A DNA stretch of 64,000 nt from Apostichopus japonicus (taxonomy: Eukaryota > Echinodermata > Holothuroidea > Aspidochirotida > Stichopodidae): assembly GCF_037975245.1 (NCBI RefSeq), contig NC_092581.1:10237303-10301302 (forward strand). The letters run 5' to 3'. Positions 31,396-41,855 of this stretch are shown here, one piece after another (the stretch's first letter is position 1; the number at the start of each line of letters is the position of its first letter). The position numbers were made by a program, and so were the translations under genes. The notes beneath the pieces are model-generated. The model had not been told where the DNA came from and made no database searches. It saw only the letters and a program-made list of their open reading frames with translations.

Positions 31396-32747
31396 TCTAT
31401 ATATTTGTGTTTGGAATTGACGTTCTGTTTGCGAATTCAAGCCAACTCATAACCCCTTTTACATATACCTCTCGAATATGTTCACTTTTGAGTTAATCCG
31501 AATCTGTGGCTCTTTACATTAGAACTTAAAGGTCGACGACCACTTATGAACAAAATTGTCCCTAATCACTCTAATAGGCATTAGAAATCGTGAAACCATC
31601 TGTAACTCCCATCAAAATCCATCAAAGATTGACCATGTTTACAAGTCTTTTCTCAATTCTATAGTTTTATTTATGAATAAACATTTATCTAATTATGCAC
31701 GTTGATGATGCAAAGGGAGTGGCTGCCTAAAATTTCGGTTATGTTATTCCCTAGGTTTTACGACCCTCGTTTAAAGGACCCTGAACACAGGTTTGTGGCC
31801 TATACGGCGATTATTTAAATCTTGTATTTTGTCTTTTGAAAGGAGGAACCATGATCACATTATTCAAATGATATATGTGGGCAGTGGGCTTATAATTAGG
31901 GGGTAACTTATTAAGGAAGGACTAAAATAAGACATTTTGACGAGCGCAACACTCTATATCATGGTTTGAATATATGAACTGAGTTTCACAGATTTATCAA
32001 ACTTCAACTATGTATATTTTGGAAACGACAAGAGCTTGTCGAAAAAAAAGTTCAACAGAGTTTGAATGAGATTATCACACACAACAAACGTACTGAATAT
32101 GCATGAGGCAAATTGACTAGGTGTCCGTAATACTTTAACAGTGATGAAAATACAAAGGGACTATAAAAAAGAACCCTGGGATAATCTTGCATTCATCTTC
32201 TCAATAAAACAATAGACGGTAGTTTAAGAGTCCCCTGTCTACAAATGCGAGTAATTCTAGCCGAACGATGTCATATCCCCCTCATCAAACTGTCTGATCT
32301 TAAGTATAGTTATAGTTTACAGGGAAGTACATTTCTTTTTCTTCTTATACGTCTGGGGCCTGGCGCCACCATTTTCCATGTATACATATTTTTTAATTCT
32401 TTTTGTCAACGTTGTTATCATATGAACTTTGTAAGCATATTTGTACTCTACATACCTCACACGAGTGAGGTGCACAGAGATTGAATAAACTTGTAAACTT
32501 GTAAAACTCGTTTTTGACATGTTTATGAGCATTATGAAGAAACGGTAACAAACATATCACGTGCTGCCAAATTGCCCCTCGGCTGTTCCGCAATTTATTA
32601 TGTCAACTGATTTAAAGCGAAACAATATTATCTCAAAATTTAAGTTATATAAAAAGAAGAAGGAACATTTCATCTCCGAGGAAATTTTTGTCAGTCAAGT
32701 CTTTGCTTCGATTTTCAGAGCTTTGTTCCCAAACGAAGTCATCTTTA
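31396..32747. other. Intergenic stretch without recognised features
   Basis: Unique-looking AT-rich sequence between the SINE and the 8.9-kb nested transposon block. No splice-bounded exon, RNA gene or paired terminal repeats were seen. Confidence 0.4.
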
Positions 32748-33339
32748 TGTAACGGCAGTGGCGTAGCTACGGGGGGGGGGGGGGCGTGGGGGCGACAGCC
32801 CCCATGAAAGCTTGTCGCCCCAGTCGCTCCCCCCCCCCCCACTGGGATTTTGGGTGTCGAACAAAAAAAAAATTACATGGGCGAAAAATATATCATTGGT
32901 CTGAATGGTCTCGAATCTCCATGATGACCACTCATGAACGACCCTTCGACCGCGGACCGGCAGTAGGCTATAGTTGCTGAAAAACCAGATGTGACATAGC
33001 GCATAGGCCGAGAAGTCTACAGTTGTCGCACTGTACTGAAAACGCATGTTAACGACCGTCGAATAATATAATTCCTGCTCTACAAGACTACAACACACAT
33101 AATTTTTACTACTGAATCTGTGTGTTCGACTGTTCGGGCAAACTTTGCCTTTGTCACTCTTTTTTAAAATATCCATAATCCCTAACATACAAATAAATAC
33201 TAATACAAACAGCCAATCAGTATCTTGTAACCAGTGCGCATTAACTGAACAAACAAGCTAGTGAGCAATACTATACCCTAATAGAAAGATGGTTTCCAAG
33301 TACTTGAATGCCAAAGAAGATGCTAAAAGGTAAAAAATG

Positions 33340-33545
33340 CTAACATCATACACATGTTTCTCACATCATTGCTCGCGTCATTGCCTCGATACCCTGTTAC
33401 ATTTTCAATCGGGTTTTCACTTCTGGGACGTACCCTGTTTCAATCGGGTTTTCACTTCTGGGACGTACCCTGATGCTCTTAAAACCGCTAAAAATACAAA
33501 TATTCAAGAAAGGAGACAACACTATCGCTGAGTACTACCGGCCAA
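33340..33545 (+). pseudogene. Non-LTR reverse transcriptase fragment, split by a transposon
   Basis: The frame around 33456-33545 reads YPDALKTAKIQIFKKGDNT and ends in a YYR codon run, the well-known N-terminal LINE reverse-transcriptase motif. After the 7.6-kb insertion the next codons at 41112 onward give AISLSP, as expected for the NYRPISLLP box. Upstream, a 35-bp segment (33403-33437) is tandemly duplicated (33438-33472) within the fragment. Stops follow soon after 41130, so it is a dead fragment. Confidence 0.7.
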
Positions 33546-33952
33546 CAGTGGCGGAGCGTCCAAACAGTCAGGGTATCGGATGCCCCCCCCCCACCCCTGA
33601 CGGACTCAAATGGACTGCTGGTGCCCTTTTCAGCTTTTTACTTATTCGCGATTATTGACTTTTTTTATTGCACTCTCATCTACCTATCGACATTTGTCAC
33701 ATTTTGTTGGTGTAGTTTACTGACAAAATGCTCTAACGTACAGCGGTATTTAATTTATCGGCACTTAATTCTGTTGTACGAAACTCTTTCCAAGAACTGT
33801 ACGGGGTTTTCGATCTATTTTTTCGAAAACATGAGCACTCACAAAGATACCACAGGGATTGTGATGAAGCGCATGTACTATCAACACCCATATAAATTCC
33901 GACTTGTCACACATATTTATTCTTCGTTTATCTGCAAATTAGCAAGGCCCGG

Positions 33953-34941
33953 TGTCACGAACGACTTTATTCATTGTACGTGTATTCAGTATATGTTGGT
34001 CAGGGTGATAAGTAGGTCACTCGTCGTGACTGACAACTTGTGCGTTTTTTTCTGGAAGCTACGAGAAATGATGGCGCTATTCGGTATTAGCGAGTGCAAA
34101 TTTCCAGAACATACGGGAAGTAATTTTTAGCAGGTGACCGGATATCGTCGACCAATGAACGATGCACTATCAGTCGTATCTTCGAGACATGGATGATTCT
34201 CGATGTTTTTCCGTCAGGATTCCTGGAAAAGAACTTTCGGGAGATTAAACCCGGCTATATATAAGAAGAGATATTTTCGGTGAGGAGGAGTTTAGTTCAG
34301 AGTTTTCCGATCTATTGTATAAAGAAATTCATCTGAGATAAAAGATTAATCGAGGGGACGGACGGAGGAACCGGTGGACTGTTTGTTTATTAGATTGGTG
34401 CGTCGTTTAACCGGGACAGGCGTGACTTCGGCAGAGTTTTTCGGAGTTCACCCAGGAGGAAGCCATCCTTGGGATACAAACGTTGAGTCGAATTGGACCA
34501 GCGGGGAACGGTTTTGCTCCTGACCAAGTCACGGGATACCAGCCTACGAGGGAGCCTAATCCCGACATCGTTGTTGGTGACGCAAGGAGGTCAGAACAGC
34601 TACGAAAGGAACCGAGAGCCGGCACGCACCGCGTAAGATAAGTTAAGTAATCTTTTAAAAATTTAACGGCCGTATAATATTGTAAAATCTGTCTGTAATA
34701 TTCCAAATTTCTAGTACCAATAATCCTTGTACAAATCAGTAGAGATCGTATCATTGTAAATATATCGTTTTGTTAACTTTCAGAAACATCTCAGTAGTCT
34801 TTTGGTCCTTTGAGTTTACTTCCCTGAATCTATCTAAAATTTTATTTTTATCGGCTTTGAAGGCCAAAGGAAAAAACCCGGGGTCGCAACAGAGGGGCGC
34901 TAGAGGGTGCCATTTTGTATTATCCCACGGAAGTTGTGACA
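33953..34941 (+). repeat. 5' LTR, 989 bp
   Basis: Near-identical to 39954-40942; I noticed one T/C difference at about 33995. It contains a likely TATA box, TATATATAA at 34255-34263, followed by a GAGGAGGAGTTTAGTTCAGA stretch where transcription could begin. Ends in TTGTGACA. Confidence 0.95.
34255..34263 (+). promoter_or_regulatory. Putative LTR TATA box
   Basis: TATATATAA in a GC-richer context, about 300 bp into the LTR and repeated identically in the 3' LTR. The spacing fits a U3/R border shortly downstream; no start-site evidence. Confidence 0.5.
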
Positions 34942-34946
34942 ATTAA

Positions 34947-34964
34947 TGGGGGCTTATCCGGGAA
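34947..34964 (+). other. Primer-binding site
   Basis: TGGGGGCTTATCCGGGAA lies 5 bases after the 5' LTR. It resembles the proline-tRNA primer site of retroviruses (TGGGGGCTCGTCCGGGAT) with three differences. The family is inferred; the position is as expected. Confidence 0.6.
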
Positions 34965-35057
34965 TTGTTTAAAAGAGAGAAACAAAACGGGAAATTGTTT
35001 AAAAGATAGAAACAAACCGGGGAATTGTTAAAAAAAAAATAGAAACAAAACGGGAAA
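34960..35057 (+). repeat. Three-copy about 32-bp leader repeat
   Basis: Tandem copies of GGGAAATTGTTTAAAAGAKA followed by GAAACAAAMCGGG, between the primer-binding site and the Gag start. Non-coding leader. Confidence 0.8.
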
Positions 35058-35168
35058 AGTGTAAAACACCAGAAAGGAGTATATCCCGAAGTGACTTACA
35101 AACTGAGAAGTTTCTGAACCCATATATATTTGATATATTGTTATTGGTACATGTGTTTGCCTGATTGA

Positions 35169-37481
35169 ATGATGGATATTAGAGAATTAACTGAGTTGGG
35201 GGCTAAAATGGGTCTTACGGGTGGCGAACTCTTAAACTTCGTCAAAGAACAGCAGCAGATCGCTCGTGACGAAAGGCAACAAGAAAGGGCTGAGGCGGAA
35301 AAGCAAAGGGCTGAGGCGGAAAAGCAAAGGGCTGAGGCGGAAAAACAAAGAATGTTTGAATTGGCTAAGCTTGAAAAGCAAGCTGAGTTGCAGCAAAATA
35401 GCAATGGCAATGCCGATTTGAATTCCTCCCGTAGCTCCACTTCAAGCCGTGAGCCAAGTAGAATCCCCACGCCCAAAATGCCTCACTTTGATGAGAAGGA
35501 AGACCTCGACGCATACTTGCTGCGCTTCGAGCGATTCGCAACAGCGCAAGAGTGGCCAGAGGAACAATGGGCATTAAATTTGAGTCTGTGTCTAAAGGGA
35601 GAAAGTCTCCGTGTTTACTCTAGGCTATCACCCGATGACTCACAAGATTATCAGAAGCTAAAGAAAGCCCTGTTGAAACGATTTCAATTCACAGAGGAAG
35701 GCTTCCGTCAGAAATTCAGACGAGAAAGGCCCAAAAAAGGAGAAACATCAATTCAATACATGGCAAGGTTGGAAAATTATATGGCCAGATGGTTGGAAAT
35801 GGGCGGAATTAACAAAACGTTCGAGGAATTTTCAGATCTCATGTTGCGGGAGCAGTTCCTAAATGTATGCAGCAAGGAATTGGCATTATTCCTGAGAGAA
35901 CATGACTGCAAGACCTCTAAAGCGCTGTCAGAGCTGGCTGACAAATACTTAGAAGCGCATCACAGGGATCTTGAAAAATGTGTGAAATCTTTCCAAACAA
36001 ATCAGGGAAATGGGAAAAAACCTGACGGTAACCCCAACAGTCAGGAATACAAAACCAAAATTGTGGACGCTGGTGAAAACAGAAGCACGCGTTCAGCCAT
36101 AAAATGCTTTGTTTGCGGGAAATTGGGGCATAAGGCAAACGATTGCAGGCAGAGGTTTAAAGCGCAATCGGCGGTTGCGACTGAAAATACCAAACCCGAC
36201 AAACTAGGATCGAGCGATGGGTCGCAAAAAGATCATCGTAGCGGACAAACCGCGAATCTGTGTTTGATGAAACAAATCAAGGAAAGTGACAGCTATTCAA
36301 TTAATTTAGCGTGTGGTCACGAGATCCCAATAGTCAGTGCGGCGTGTGAGGAGCCTACCGACATTACTGAGAAAATTTTGTCAGATGTTAAGGAGCGCAT
36401 GCCGGTGGTTGAGGGCTATCTTAAAGGGAGGAAGGTGTCAGTGTTACGCGATAGCGGGTGTTCTGGTGTCATCGTTAGGAGAGATTTGATCTCCAATGAT
36501 CAGTTGACCGGTGTAGATCAACTGTGTGTACTGATTGACGGTAGAGTGAGGAAGATTCCAGAAGCTATCGTGGCGGTGGACACGCCCTTTTTCACAGGAT
36601 CCCTCAAGGCTCTCTGTATGAAGAGGCCAGTGTATGACTTAATAATTGGGAATGTTCCTGGTGTTCGAGGTCCTGAGAATCCCGACCCAGATTGGAGTGT
36701 AAAAGAAGTTCCAAGTGAGCAGTGTGAACCTCACAATGTGGAAGAAACAGCTAGTGTTGAAATAGAAACCAGTGTTGAGTCACGTGATGAACCGGAAATC
36801 GCTGCGGATCGAATGATTCCAAGTGATGACGTAGGCGATGACTCAGATATTGGAGGTGCCGTAGAGACACGTGCACAAAAGCAAAAACGAAATGAAAATC
36901 TGAAACCCCTAAAAACGGCTAATGTTCCTATGGATGACGTAACACCTGAGCAATTGAGACAAGCTCAGAAGGAGGATTCAACCCTCAAAAATTGCTTCAA
37001 GCATGTTGGGAATCCCAGACCACTGAAAGGTAAAGAGGGGATCTCCGAATTCATTTTAAGGAATGATATTCTATATCGCAAAGTTTCGGGGAATGACAAG
37101 CCTAGTGACCAATTGGTTGTACCCGAAAAGTTCAGAAATCAAGTGATGAAACTGGCTCATGACAGTATTATGGCGGGTCACCTAGGGATAGCCAAGACAA
37201 CTGAGAAAGTTCAGTCTCAATTCTACTGGCCAGGTGTAGGATCCGACGTAATGCGTTATTGCAAGTCATGCGATATTTGCCAGAGAACATGTGATAAGGG
37301 TAGGGTCACTAAGGTCCCATTGGGTCACATGCCCTTGATTGACACACCATTCAAGAGGGTGGCGGTAGACATTGTCGGACCGATCAGTCCTACTTCCAAG
37401 CATGGGAATCGGTATATCCTAACACTTGTCGATTATGCAACGAGGTTTCCTGAGGCAGTTCCATTGCGTAACATATACTGA
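35169..37481 (+). CDS. Gag-protease-integrase N-terminal polyprotein of the Gmr1-type element
   Basis: 770-codon frame. Residues about 25-75 form a charged coiled coil with three AEAEKQR repeats. About 175-265 is a SCAN-like capsid segment (FRQKFRRERP, the REQFLNVCSKELALFLREHD core, then LSELADKYLE). A zinc knuckle CFVCGKLGHKANDC lies at 313-326. A retropepsin-like DSG is at 428-430 with a matching LIIGN near 491. The integrase zinc-binding region follows (H664/H671 with C701/C704), then the first catalytic Asp in AVDIVGP (D734). The frame ends at TGA 37479-37481 in mid-integrase because of a 1-base frameshift; the rest continues in the next frame. Met at 35169 is the first in frame after the leader. 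Confidence 0.93.
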   Translation: MMDIRELTELGAKMGLTGGELLNFVKEQQQIARDERQQERAEAEKQRAEAEKQRAEAEKQRMFELAKLEKQAELQQNSNGNADLNSSRSSTSSREPSRIPTPKMPHFDEKEDLDAYLLRFERFATAQEWPEEQWALNLSLCLKGESLRVYSRLSPDDSQDYQKLKKALLKRFQFTEEGFRQKFRRERPKKGETSIQYMARLENYMARWLEMGGINKTFEEFSDLMLREQFLNVCSKELALFLREHDCKTSKALSELADKYLEAHHRDLEKCVKSFQTNQGNGKKPDGNPNSQEYKTKIVDAGENRSTRSAIKCFVCGKLGHKANDCRQRFKAQSAVATENTKPDKLGSSDGSQKDHRSGQTANLCLMKQIKESDSYSINLACGHEIPIVSAACEEPTDITEKILSDVKERMPVVEGYLKGRKVSVLRDSGCSGVIVRRDLISNDQLTGVDQLCVLIDGRVRKIPEAIVAVDTPFFTGSLKALCMKRPVYDLIIGNVPGVRGPENPDPDWSVKEVPSEQCEPHNVEETASVEIETSVESRDEPEIAADRMIPSDDVGDDSDIGGAVETRAQKQKRNENLKPLKTANVPMDDVTPEQLRQAQKEDSTLKNCFKHVGNPRPLKGKEGISEFILRNDILYRKVSGNDKPSDQLVVPEKFRNQVMKLAHDSIMAGHLGIAKTTEKVQSQFYWPGVGSDVMRYCKSCDICQRTCDKGRVTKVPLGHMPLIDTPFKRVAVDIVGPISPTSKHGNRYILTLVDYATRFPEAVPLRNIY

Positions 37482-37572
37482 GAGAGTGGCAGAAGCTTTG
37501 GTGGACATATTTTCAAGAGTGGGAGTCCCATCTGAGATCCTGACTGACAGGGGGTCACAGTTTACCTGAGAT

Positions 37573-39687
37573 GTGATGAAGGAGGTGAGTCGATTACTGT
37601 CACTGCGACAACTCACCACTACCCCCTACCACCCGATCTGCAACGGTCTAGTTGAGAAATTCAATGGTACCTTGAAGAGGATGCTAAAGCGCATGTGTGA
37701 GGAGAGACCGTCAGACTGGGACCGCTATATAGGACCACTACTATTTGCGTATAGGGAGGCTCCGCAAGCCAGCACAGGTTTCGCACCGTTCGAGTTACTC
37801 TATGGTAGGACAGTGAGAGGTCCTATGGCCATTTTGAAAGAGATGTGGACATCTGAAGTGACTAACCCTGAAACTAGGTCAACATATCAGTATGTCCTAG
37901 ATTTAAGAGAACGGCTAGAGGAGACTTGCGCTCTGGCTAGATCAGAGTTACAGGAATCGTCAGAGAGGTACAAGAAGTACTATAACCGGAAGGCTAAAAG
38001 TCGCAAGTTCAAACCAGGTGATTTGGTGTTGATACTCTTGCCTACTGATCAAAACAAGCTGTTGATGCAGTGGAAGGGGCCATTCACCGTATTGAGTGAA
38101 ATTGGCGAATCGAGCTATTCAATCGATGTCAATGGGAAGTCGAAAAGTTTTCATGCAAACCTGCTGAAAGAGTACATAAGTAGGGACAAGTCAAATGTGG
38201 TTGGGACTACAGTCATTTCAATGTCTGAGGATGAGGAGCAGGAAAGTTGTTTCGAACTGCCTGCGCTGCAGACTAATCAGAGTGAATCGGCATCGGATGT
38301 TGTCGTAAATGACGAATTAGGTGTAGGCCAATCACACGAGGTTAAACGAGTGTTATCCAAGTTCACTGATGTCCTGACTGATGTACCTGGCAAAACTGAT
38401 GTTCTTAAATGTGACATCAAGTTAACTACTGATAAGCCAATCAAAGCAAAGCCTTACCCAGTACCACTCTCGATGCGAGATTCGTTACAAGAGGAAGTTA
38501 GGAAAATGATTGACATGGGAGTCATTGAACCTTCAAACTCACCTTATAGTTCACCTGTGGTGTTGGTACCTAAACCTGATGGTACAAAGAGATTCTGCGT
38601 GGATTATAGGAAGCTCAATAAAGTAACCACGTATGAAGCTGAACCTATGCAAACCATGACAGAGATATTCTCGGAATTGTCGAATGACAAGTACTTCAGT
38701 CGAATCGATCTAACGAAGGGATATTGGCAGGTTGAAATGACACAGTCAGCGAAAGAGAAGACTGCCTTTGTGACTCCAGATGGGTTATGGCAATTTAAAA
38801 CGATGCCCTTTGGATTGGTTGGGGCACCGGCAGTTTTCACTAGGTTAATGAGAACCATTTTGAGGGATGTGCCAAATGTTGTCAATTATCTGGATGATAT
38901 TTTGATTCATACCGAGACATGGGATGAGCATGTAGAGTGTTTGGAGTTGTTGTTTCAGACGTTGAGAGAGAGCGGACTGACAGCTCGTCCGAGTAAGTGT
39001 GAAATAGGGTTCACTAAATTAGAGTTCTTGGGCCACACAGTTGGAAACGGGAAGTTGGGCCCGAAGCAGAGTACCCTTGATAAAATCAAAAACGCTCCAA
39101 AACCCGAGACGAAAACCCAAGTCAGGTCGTTTCTTGGTCTCACGGGGTATTACAGAGACTATATACCAAACTACTCTGCACTAGTTGCCCCACTGTCGGA
39201 CCTGACGAGGAAGGGTTCACCCAATAGAGTGATTTGGGGAAGCGCCCAGGACAAGGCGTTCAATGATCTGAAGCAAGCGCTTATTAGTCCACCCCTTCTC
39301 AGGCTTCCTGATGTAAATAAGCAATTTGTTCTGAGGACCGATGCATCCGATGTAGGGATTGGTGCAGTCCTACTACAGGAACATGAAGGAGAATTATTTC
39401 CTGTAGCGTATGCTAGTAGAAAGTTATTGGAGAGGGAAAGAAATTATTCAGTGATTGAGAGAGAATGCCTAGGATTAGTTTGGGCAGTACAGAAATTCCA
39501 TGTATATCTGTACGGAAGTGAGTTCGTCTTACAGACTGATCACGAACCACTCACTTATTTAAATAGAGCGAAGTTGCTGAACTCAAGAATTTTGAGATGG
39601 GCATTAGTACTACAAGAGTATAGATTCAGACTGGAATCAATCAAAGGAAAGTACAATGTTGGTGCAGATTATATGAGCCGAATGTAA
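37573..39687 (+). CDS. Integrase C-terminal part, reverse transcriptase and RNase H of the Gmr1-type element
   Basis: 704-codon frame beginning inside integrase. Integrase catalytic Glu in NGLVEKFNG (E28), then a GPY/F-like module (KWKGPF-type, about 166-200). Reverse transcriptase spans about 295-480 with VLVPKPDGTKRFCVDYRKLN and the YLDD active site at 439-442. RNase H spans about 585-704 with TDAS (D590), QTDHEPL (D656) and GADYMSRM (D699). The integrase segment before this start (37482-37572) is in the same frame but holds TGA at 37567-37569. The order integrase, reverse transcriptase, RNase H is reversed from canonical Gypsy. The true start is probably by continuation of the upstream frame, not this Met. 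Confidence 0.93.
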   Translation: MMKEVSRLLSLRQLTTTPYHPICNGLVEKFNGTLKRMLKRMCEERPSDWDRYIGPLLFAYREAPQASTGFAPFELLYGRTVRGPMAILKEMWTSEVTNPETRSTYQYVLDLRERLEETCALARSELQESSERYKKYYNRKAKSRKFKPGDLVLILLPTDQNKLLMQWKGPFTVLSEIGESSYSIDVNGKSKSFHANLLKEYISRDKSNVVGTTVISMSEDEEQESCFELPALQTNQSESASDVVVNDELGVGQSHEVKRVLSKFTDVLTDVPGKTDVLKCDIKLTTDKPIKAKPYPVPLSMRDSLQEEVRKMIDMGVIEPSNSPYSSPVVLVPKPDGTKRFCVDYRKLNKVTTYEAEPMQTMTEIFSELSNDKYFSRIDLTKGYWQVEMTQSAKEKTAFVTPDGLWQFKTMPFGLVGAPAVFTRLMRTILRDVPNVVNYLDDILIHTETWDEHVECLELLFQTLRESGLTARPSKCEIGFTKLEFLGHTVGNGKLGPKQSTLDKIKNAPKPETKTQVRSFLGLTGYYRDYIPNYSALVAPLSDLTRKGSPNRVIWGSAQDKAFNDLKQALISPPLLRLPDVNKQFVLRTDASDVGIGAVLLQEHEGELFPVAYASRKLLERERNYSVIERECLGLVWAVQKFHVYLYGSEFVLQTDHEPLTYLNRAKLLNSRILRWALVLQEYRFRLESIKGKYNVGADYMSRM

Positions 39688-39937
39688 GCGGGTTATTCAT
39701 TCATTTAATCAGATGTAGATGTGTTGATTGTAACACTATTGATTGTTGTTATGCTATCATACATTTATCATTGACATAGTTTTGTCGGATTATAGAATTG
39801 TTTATAGTTTATAGAATTTGACATTTATGGAATTGTTAGTTTGAGTATTTTGAGATGGTTATCAATATTCATTAGTTATGTTTAATTTAAAGTTGCATAC
39901 ACGTCCATTTATAGATGAAATATTTAAAATATTTATC

Positions 39938-39953
39938 TTAAAGGGGGAGTAAT
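39938..39953 (+). other. Polypurine tract
   Basis: AAAGGGGGAGTAAT immediately precedes the 3' LTR, the expected plus-strand primer. The 39688-39937 stretch before it has no frame, so no envelope gene. Confidence 0.75.
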
Positions 39954-40942
39954 TGTCACGAACGACTTTATTCATTGTACGTGTATTCAGTATATGCTGG
40001 TCAGGGTGATAAGTAGGTCACTCGTCGTGACTGACAACTTGTGCGTTTTTTTCTGGAAGCTACGAGAAATGATGGCGCTATTCGGTATTAGCGAGTGCAA
40101 ATTTCCAGAACATACGGGAAGTAATTTTTAGCAGGTGACCGGATATCGTCGACCAATGAACGATGCACTATCAGTCGTATCTTCGAGACATGGATGATTC
40201 TCGATGTTTTTCCGTCAGGATTCCTGGAAAAGAACTTTCGGGAGATTAAACCCGGCTATATATAAGAAGAGATATTTTCGGTGAGGAGGAGTTTAGTTCA
40301 GAGTTTTCCGATCTATTGTATAAAGAAATTCATCTGAGATAAAAGATTAATCGAGGGGACGGACGGAGGAACCGGTGGACTGTTTGTTTATTAGATTGGT
40401 GCGTCGTTTAACCGGGACAGGCGTGACTTCGGCAGAGTTTTTCGGAGTTCACCCAGGAGGAAGCCATCCTTGGGATACAAACGTTGAGTCGAATTGGACC
40501 AGCGGGGAACGGTTTTGCTCCTGACCAAGTCACGGGATACCAGCCTACGAGGGAGCCTAATCCCGACATCGTTGTTGGTGACGCAAGGAGGTCAGAACAG
40601 CTACGAAAGGAACCGAGAGCCGGCACGCACCGCGTAAGATAAGTTAAGTAATCTTTTAAAAATTTAACGGCCGTATAATATTGTAAAATCTGTCTGTAAT
40701 ATTCCAAATTTCTAGTACCAATAATCCTTGTACAAATCAGTAGAGATCGTATCATTGTAAATATATCGTTTTGTTAACTTTCAGAAACATCTCAGTAGTC
40801 TTTTGGTCCTTTGAGTTTACTTCCCTGAATCTATCTAAAATTTTATTTTTATCGGCTTTGAAGGCCAAAGGAAAAAACCCGGGGTCGCAACAGAGGGGCG
40901 CTAGAGGGTGCCATTTTGTATTATCCCACGGAAGTTGTGACA
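39954..40942 (+). repeat. 3' LTR, 989 bp
   Basis: Same length and near-identical sequence as the 5' LTR. Followed by the 5-bp target copy CCCGG and then the remainder of the interrupted hAT-type element, where a small AATTCCCGG irregularity adjoins the junction. Confidence 0.95.
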
Positions 40943-41734
40943 CCCGGAATTCCCGGAAAGGGTCATTTCCGGCGATCTAGGGAATATCTTTACTCAAAAA
41001 AAATTCTGTACGCTCCGCGCCAACCTGTGGTGGCGCTCCGCTTAGATAGTGTCGAAAGCGCCCCTACAGGCCATTCTCACCCCCTGACCAATACCCCTAG
41101 CTCCGCCACTGCCGGGCAATCAGTCTATCACCCTAATAATATTTCAGACGCAATCTTTGATGTCAGTTTGACATATAGTTCGGTCATTTCAGTATGTTAC
41201 TTGGCTGAAAGCCCAGTCAATCTTTCTATACTTTCCACGCGCAATCTGCAGATTTGTCGAAAAATGTCAATGCCGGTGTCAAACTCACAAAAGATATGTC
41301 ATGATATTTCAAAGTAACTTACCAGATTGTTTTATTTTTTTTTATTTCACTAAACTATTTGATGACCATATTAAAACATGGGATCTCAAAATAAAGGATG
41401 CTGAGAAAACTTTAGAGCAGCTTAGAAGGCCTGGGAAGTGTCATTTCCAACGATCTAGGAGGCCTATTTAGCTAAAAATTTCCGGTACGCTGCGCGCCAA
41501 CTCATGGTGGCGCTCCGCTTAGATAGTAACAAGAAAATGGTCAAGCCCCCCAGGAAATGTTCAAGCCTCCCCAGCGCCCCCCCCCACTGAAAAAATCCTG
41601 GCTACGCCACCGTGTAACGGCATACACTGGTAATTTATTACAGAAAGCTCTCCTAATCTCCTTCATCTTGAACTTAAATGGTATCACAGTTATATAATAA
41701 ATTACTCAAGATCAACACACCAGAAAAAAAATCC

Positions 41735-41855
41735 ATTTCACGACCGGTTTCGTCCTTTTGAGACTCATCAGGCGAAGGTATAGGAATCGAACCCCGGACC
41801 TTCGTGTCACAGACCCAAGTCCTTATAACCACTAAGTCACAGTGATTCTAAACTC
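41735..41855 (-). mobile_element. tRNA-derived SINE head, fourth type
   Basis: The minus strand reads GTGACTTAGTGGTTATAAGG (A box-like), then GGGGTTCGATTCC (B box), then CTTCGCCTGATGAGTCTCAA and GGACGAAACCGGTCG. tRNA-like head with a short unrelated body; not a cloverleaf with an intact acceptor stem. The other end is unclear. Confidence 0.6.

Larger units (their letters stand above)
33953..40942 (+). mobile_element. Gmr1-type Ty3/Gypsy LTR retrotransposon, near-complete
   Basis: 6,990-bp element with two 989-bp LTRs that start TGTCAC and end GTGACA, flanked by the 5-bp target duplication CCCGG (33948-33952 and 40943-40947). Between the LTRs are a primer-binding site, Gag with zinc knuckle, protease, integrase, reverse transcriptase, RNase H and a polypurine tract. 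Integrase precedes reverse transcriptase, the gene order known for the Gmr1 group rather than ordinary Gypsy elements. There is no envelope frame. A frameshift and a stop within integrase separate the two long frames, so this copy is probably not autonomous. Confidence 0.93.
33546..41111. mobile_element. Second hAT-type element, interrupted by an LTR retrotransposon
   Basis: Inverted ends CAGTGGCGGAGC and GCTCCGCCACTG; flanks CCGGCCAA (33538-33545) and CCGGGCAA (41112-41119) match at 7 of 8. Its own sequence is about 33546-33952 plus 40948-41111 and aligns, inverted, with the uninterrupted copy at 56184-56583. That copy supplies the empty site of the LTR element. Confidence 0.82.
32756..41612. 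mobile_element. Outer hAT-type element hosting a multi-layer nest
   Basis: The left end CAGTGGCGTAGC and right end GCTACGCCACCG are inverted with one change, and identical 8-bp TGTAACGG flanks the pair (32748-32755 and 41613-41620) although they lie 8.9 kb apart. Without its passenger the element is about 1.3 kb (32756-33545 plus 41112-41612). The right part carries the GGCGCTCCGCTTAGATAG module. It contains a LINE fragment split by the element at 33546. Confidence 0.88.

Noticed and set aside
34407-34942. Minus-strand frames of 115 and 63 codons, repeated at 40408-40943
   Set aside because: They lie antisense within the LTRs; identical only because the LTRs are identical.
41000-41050. Independent MITE defined by the TACGCTCCGCGCCAACC block
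   Set aside because: The block lacks its own terminal repeats and is an internal module of the larger hAT element ending at 41111.
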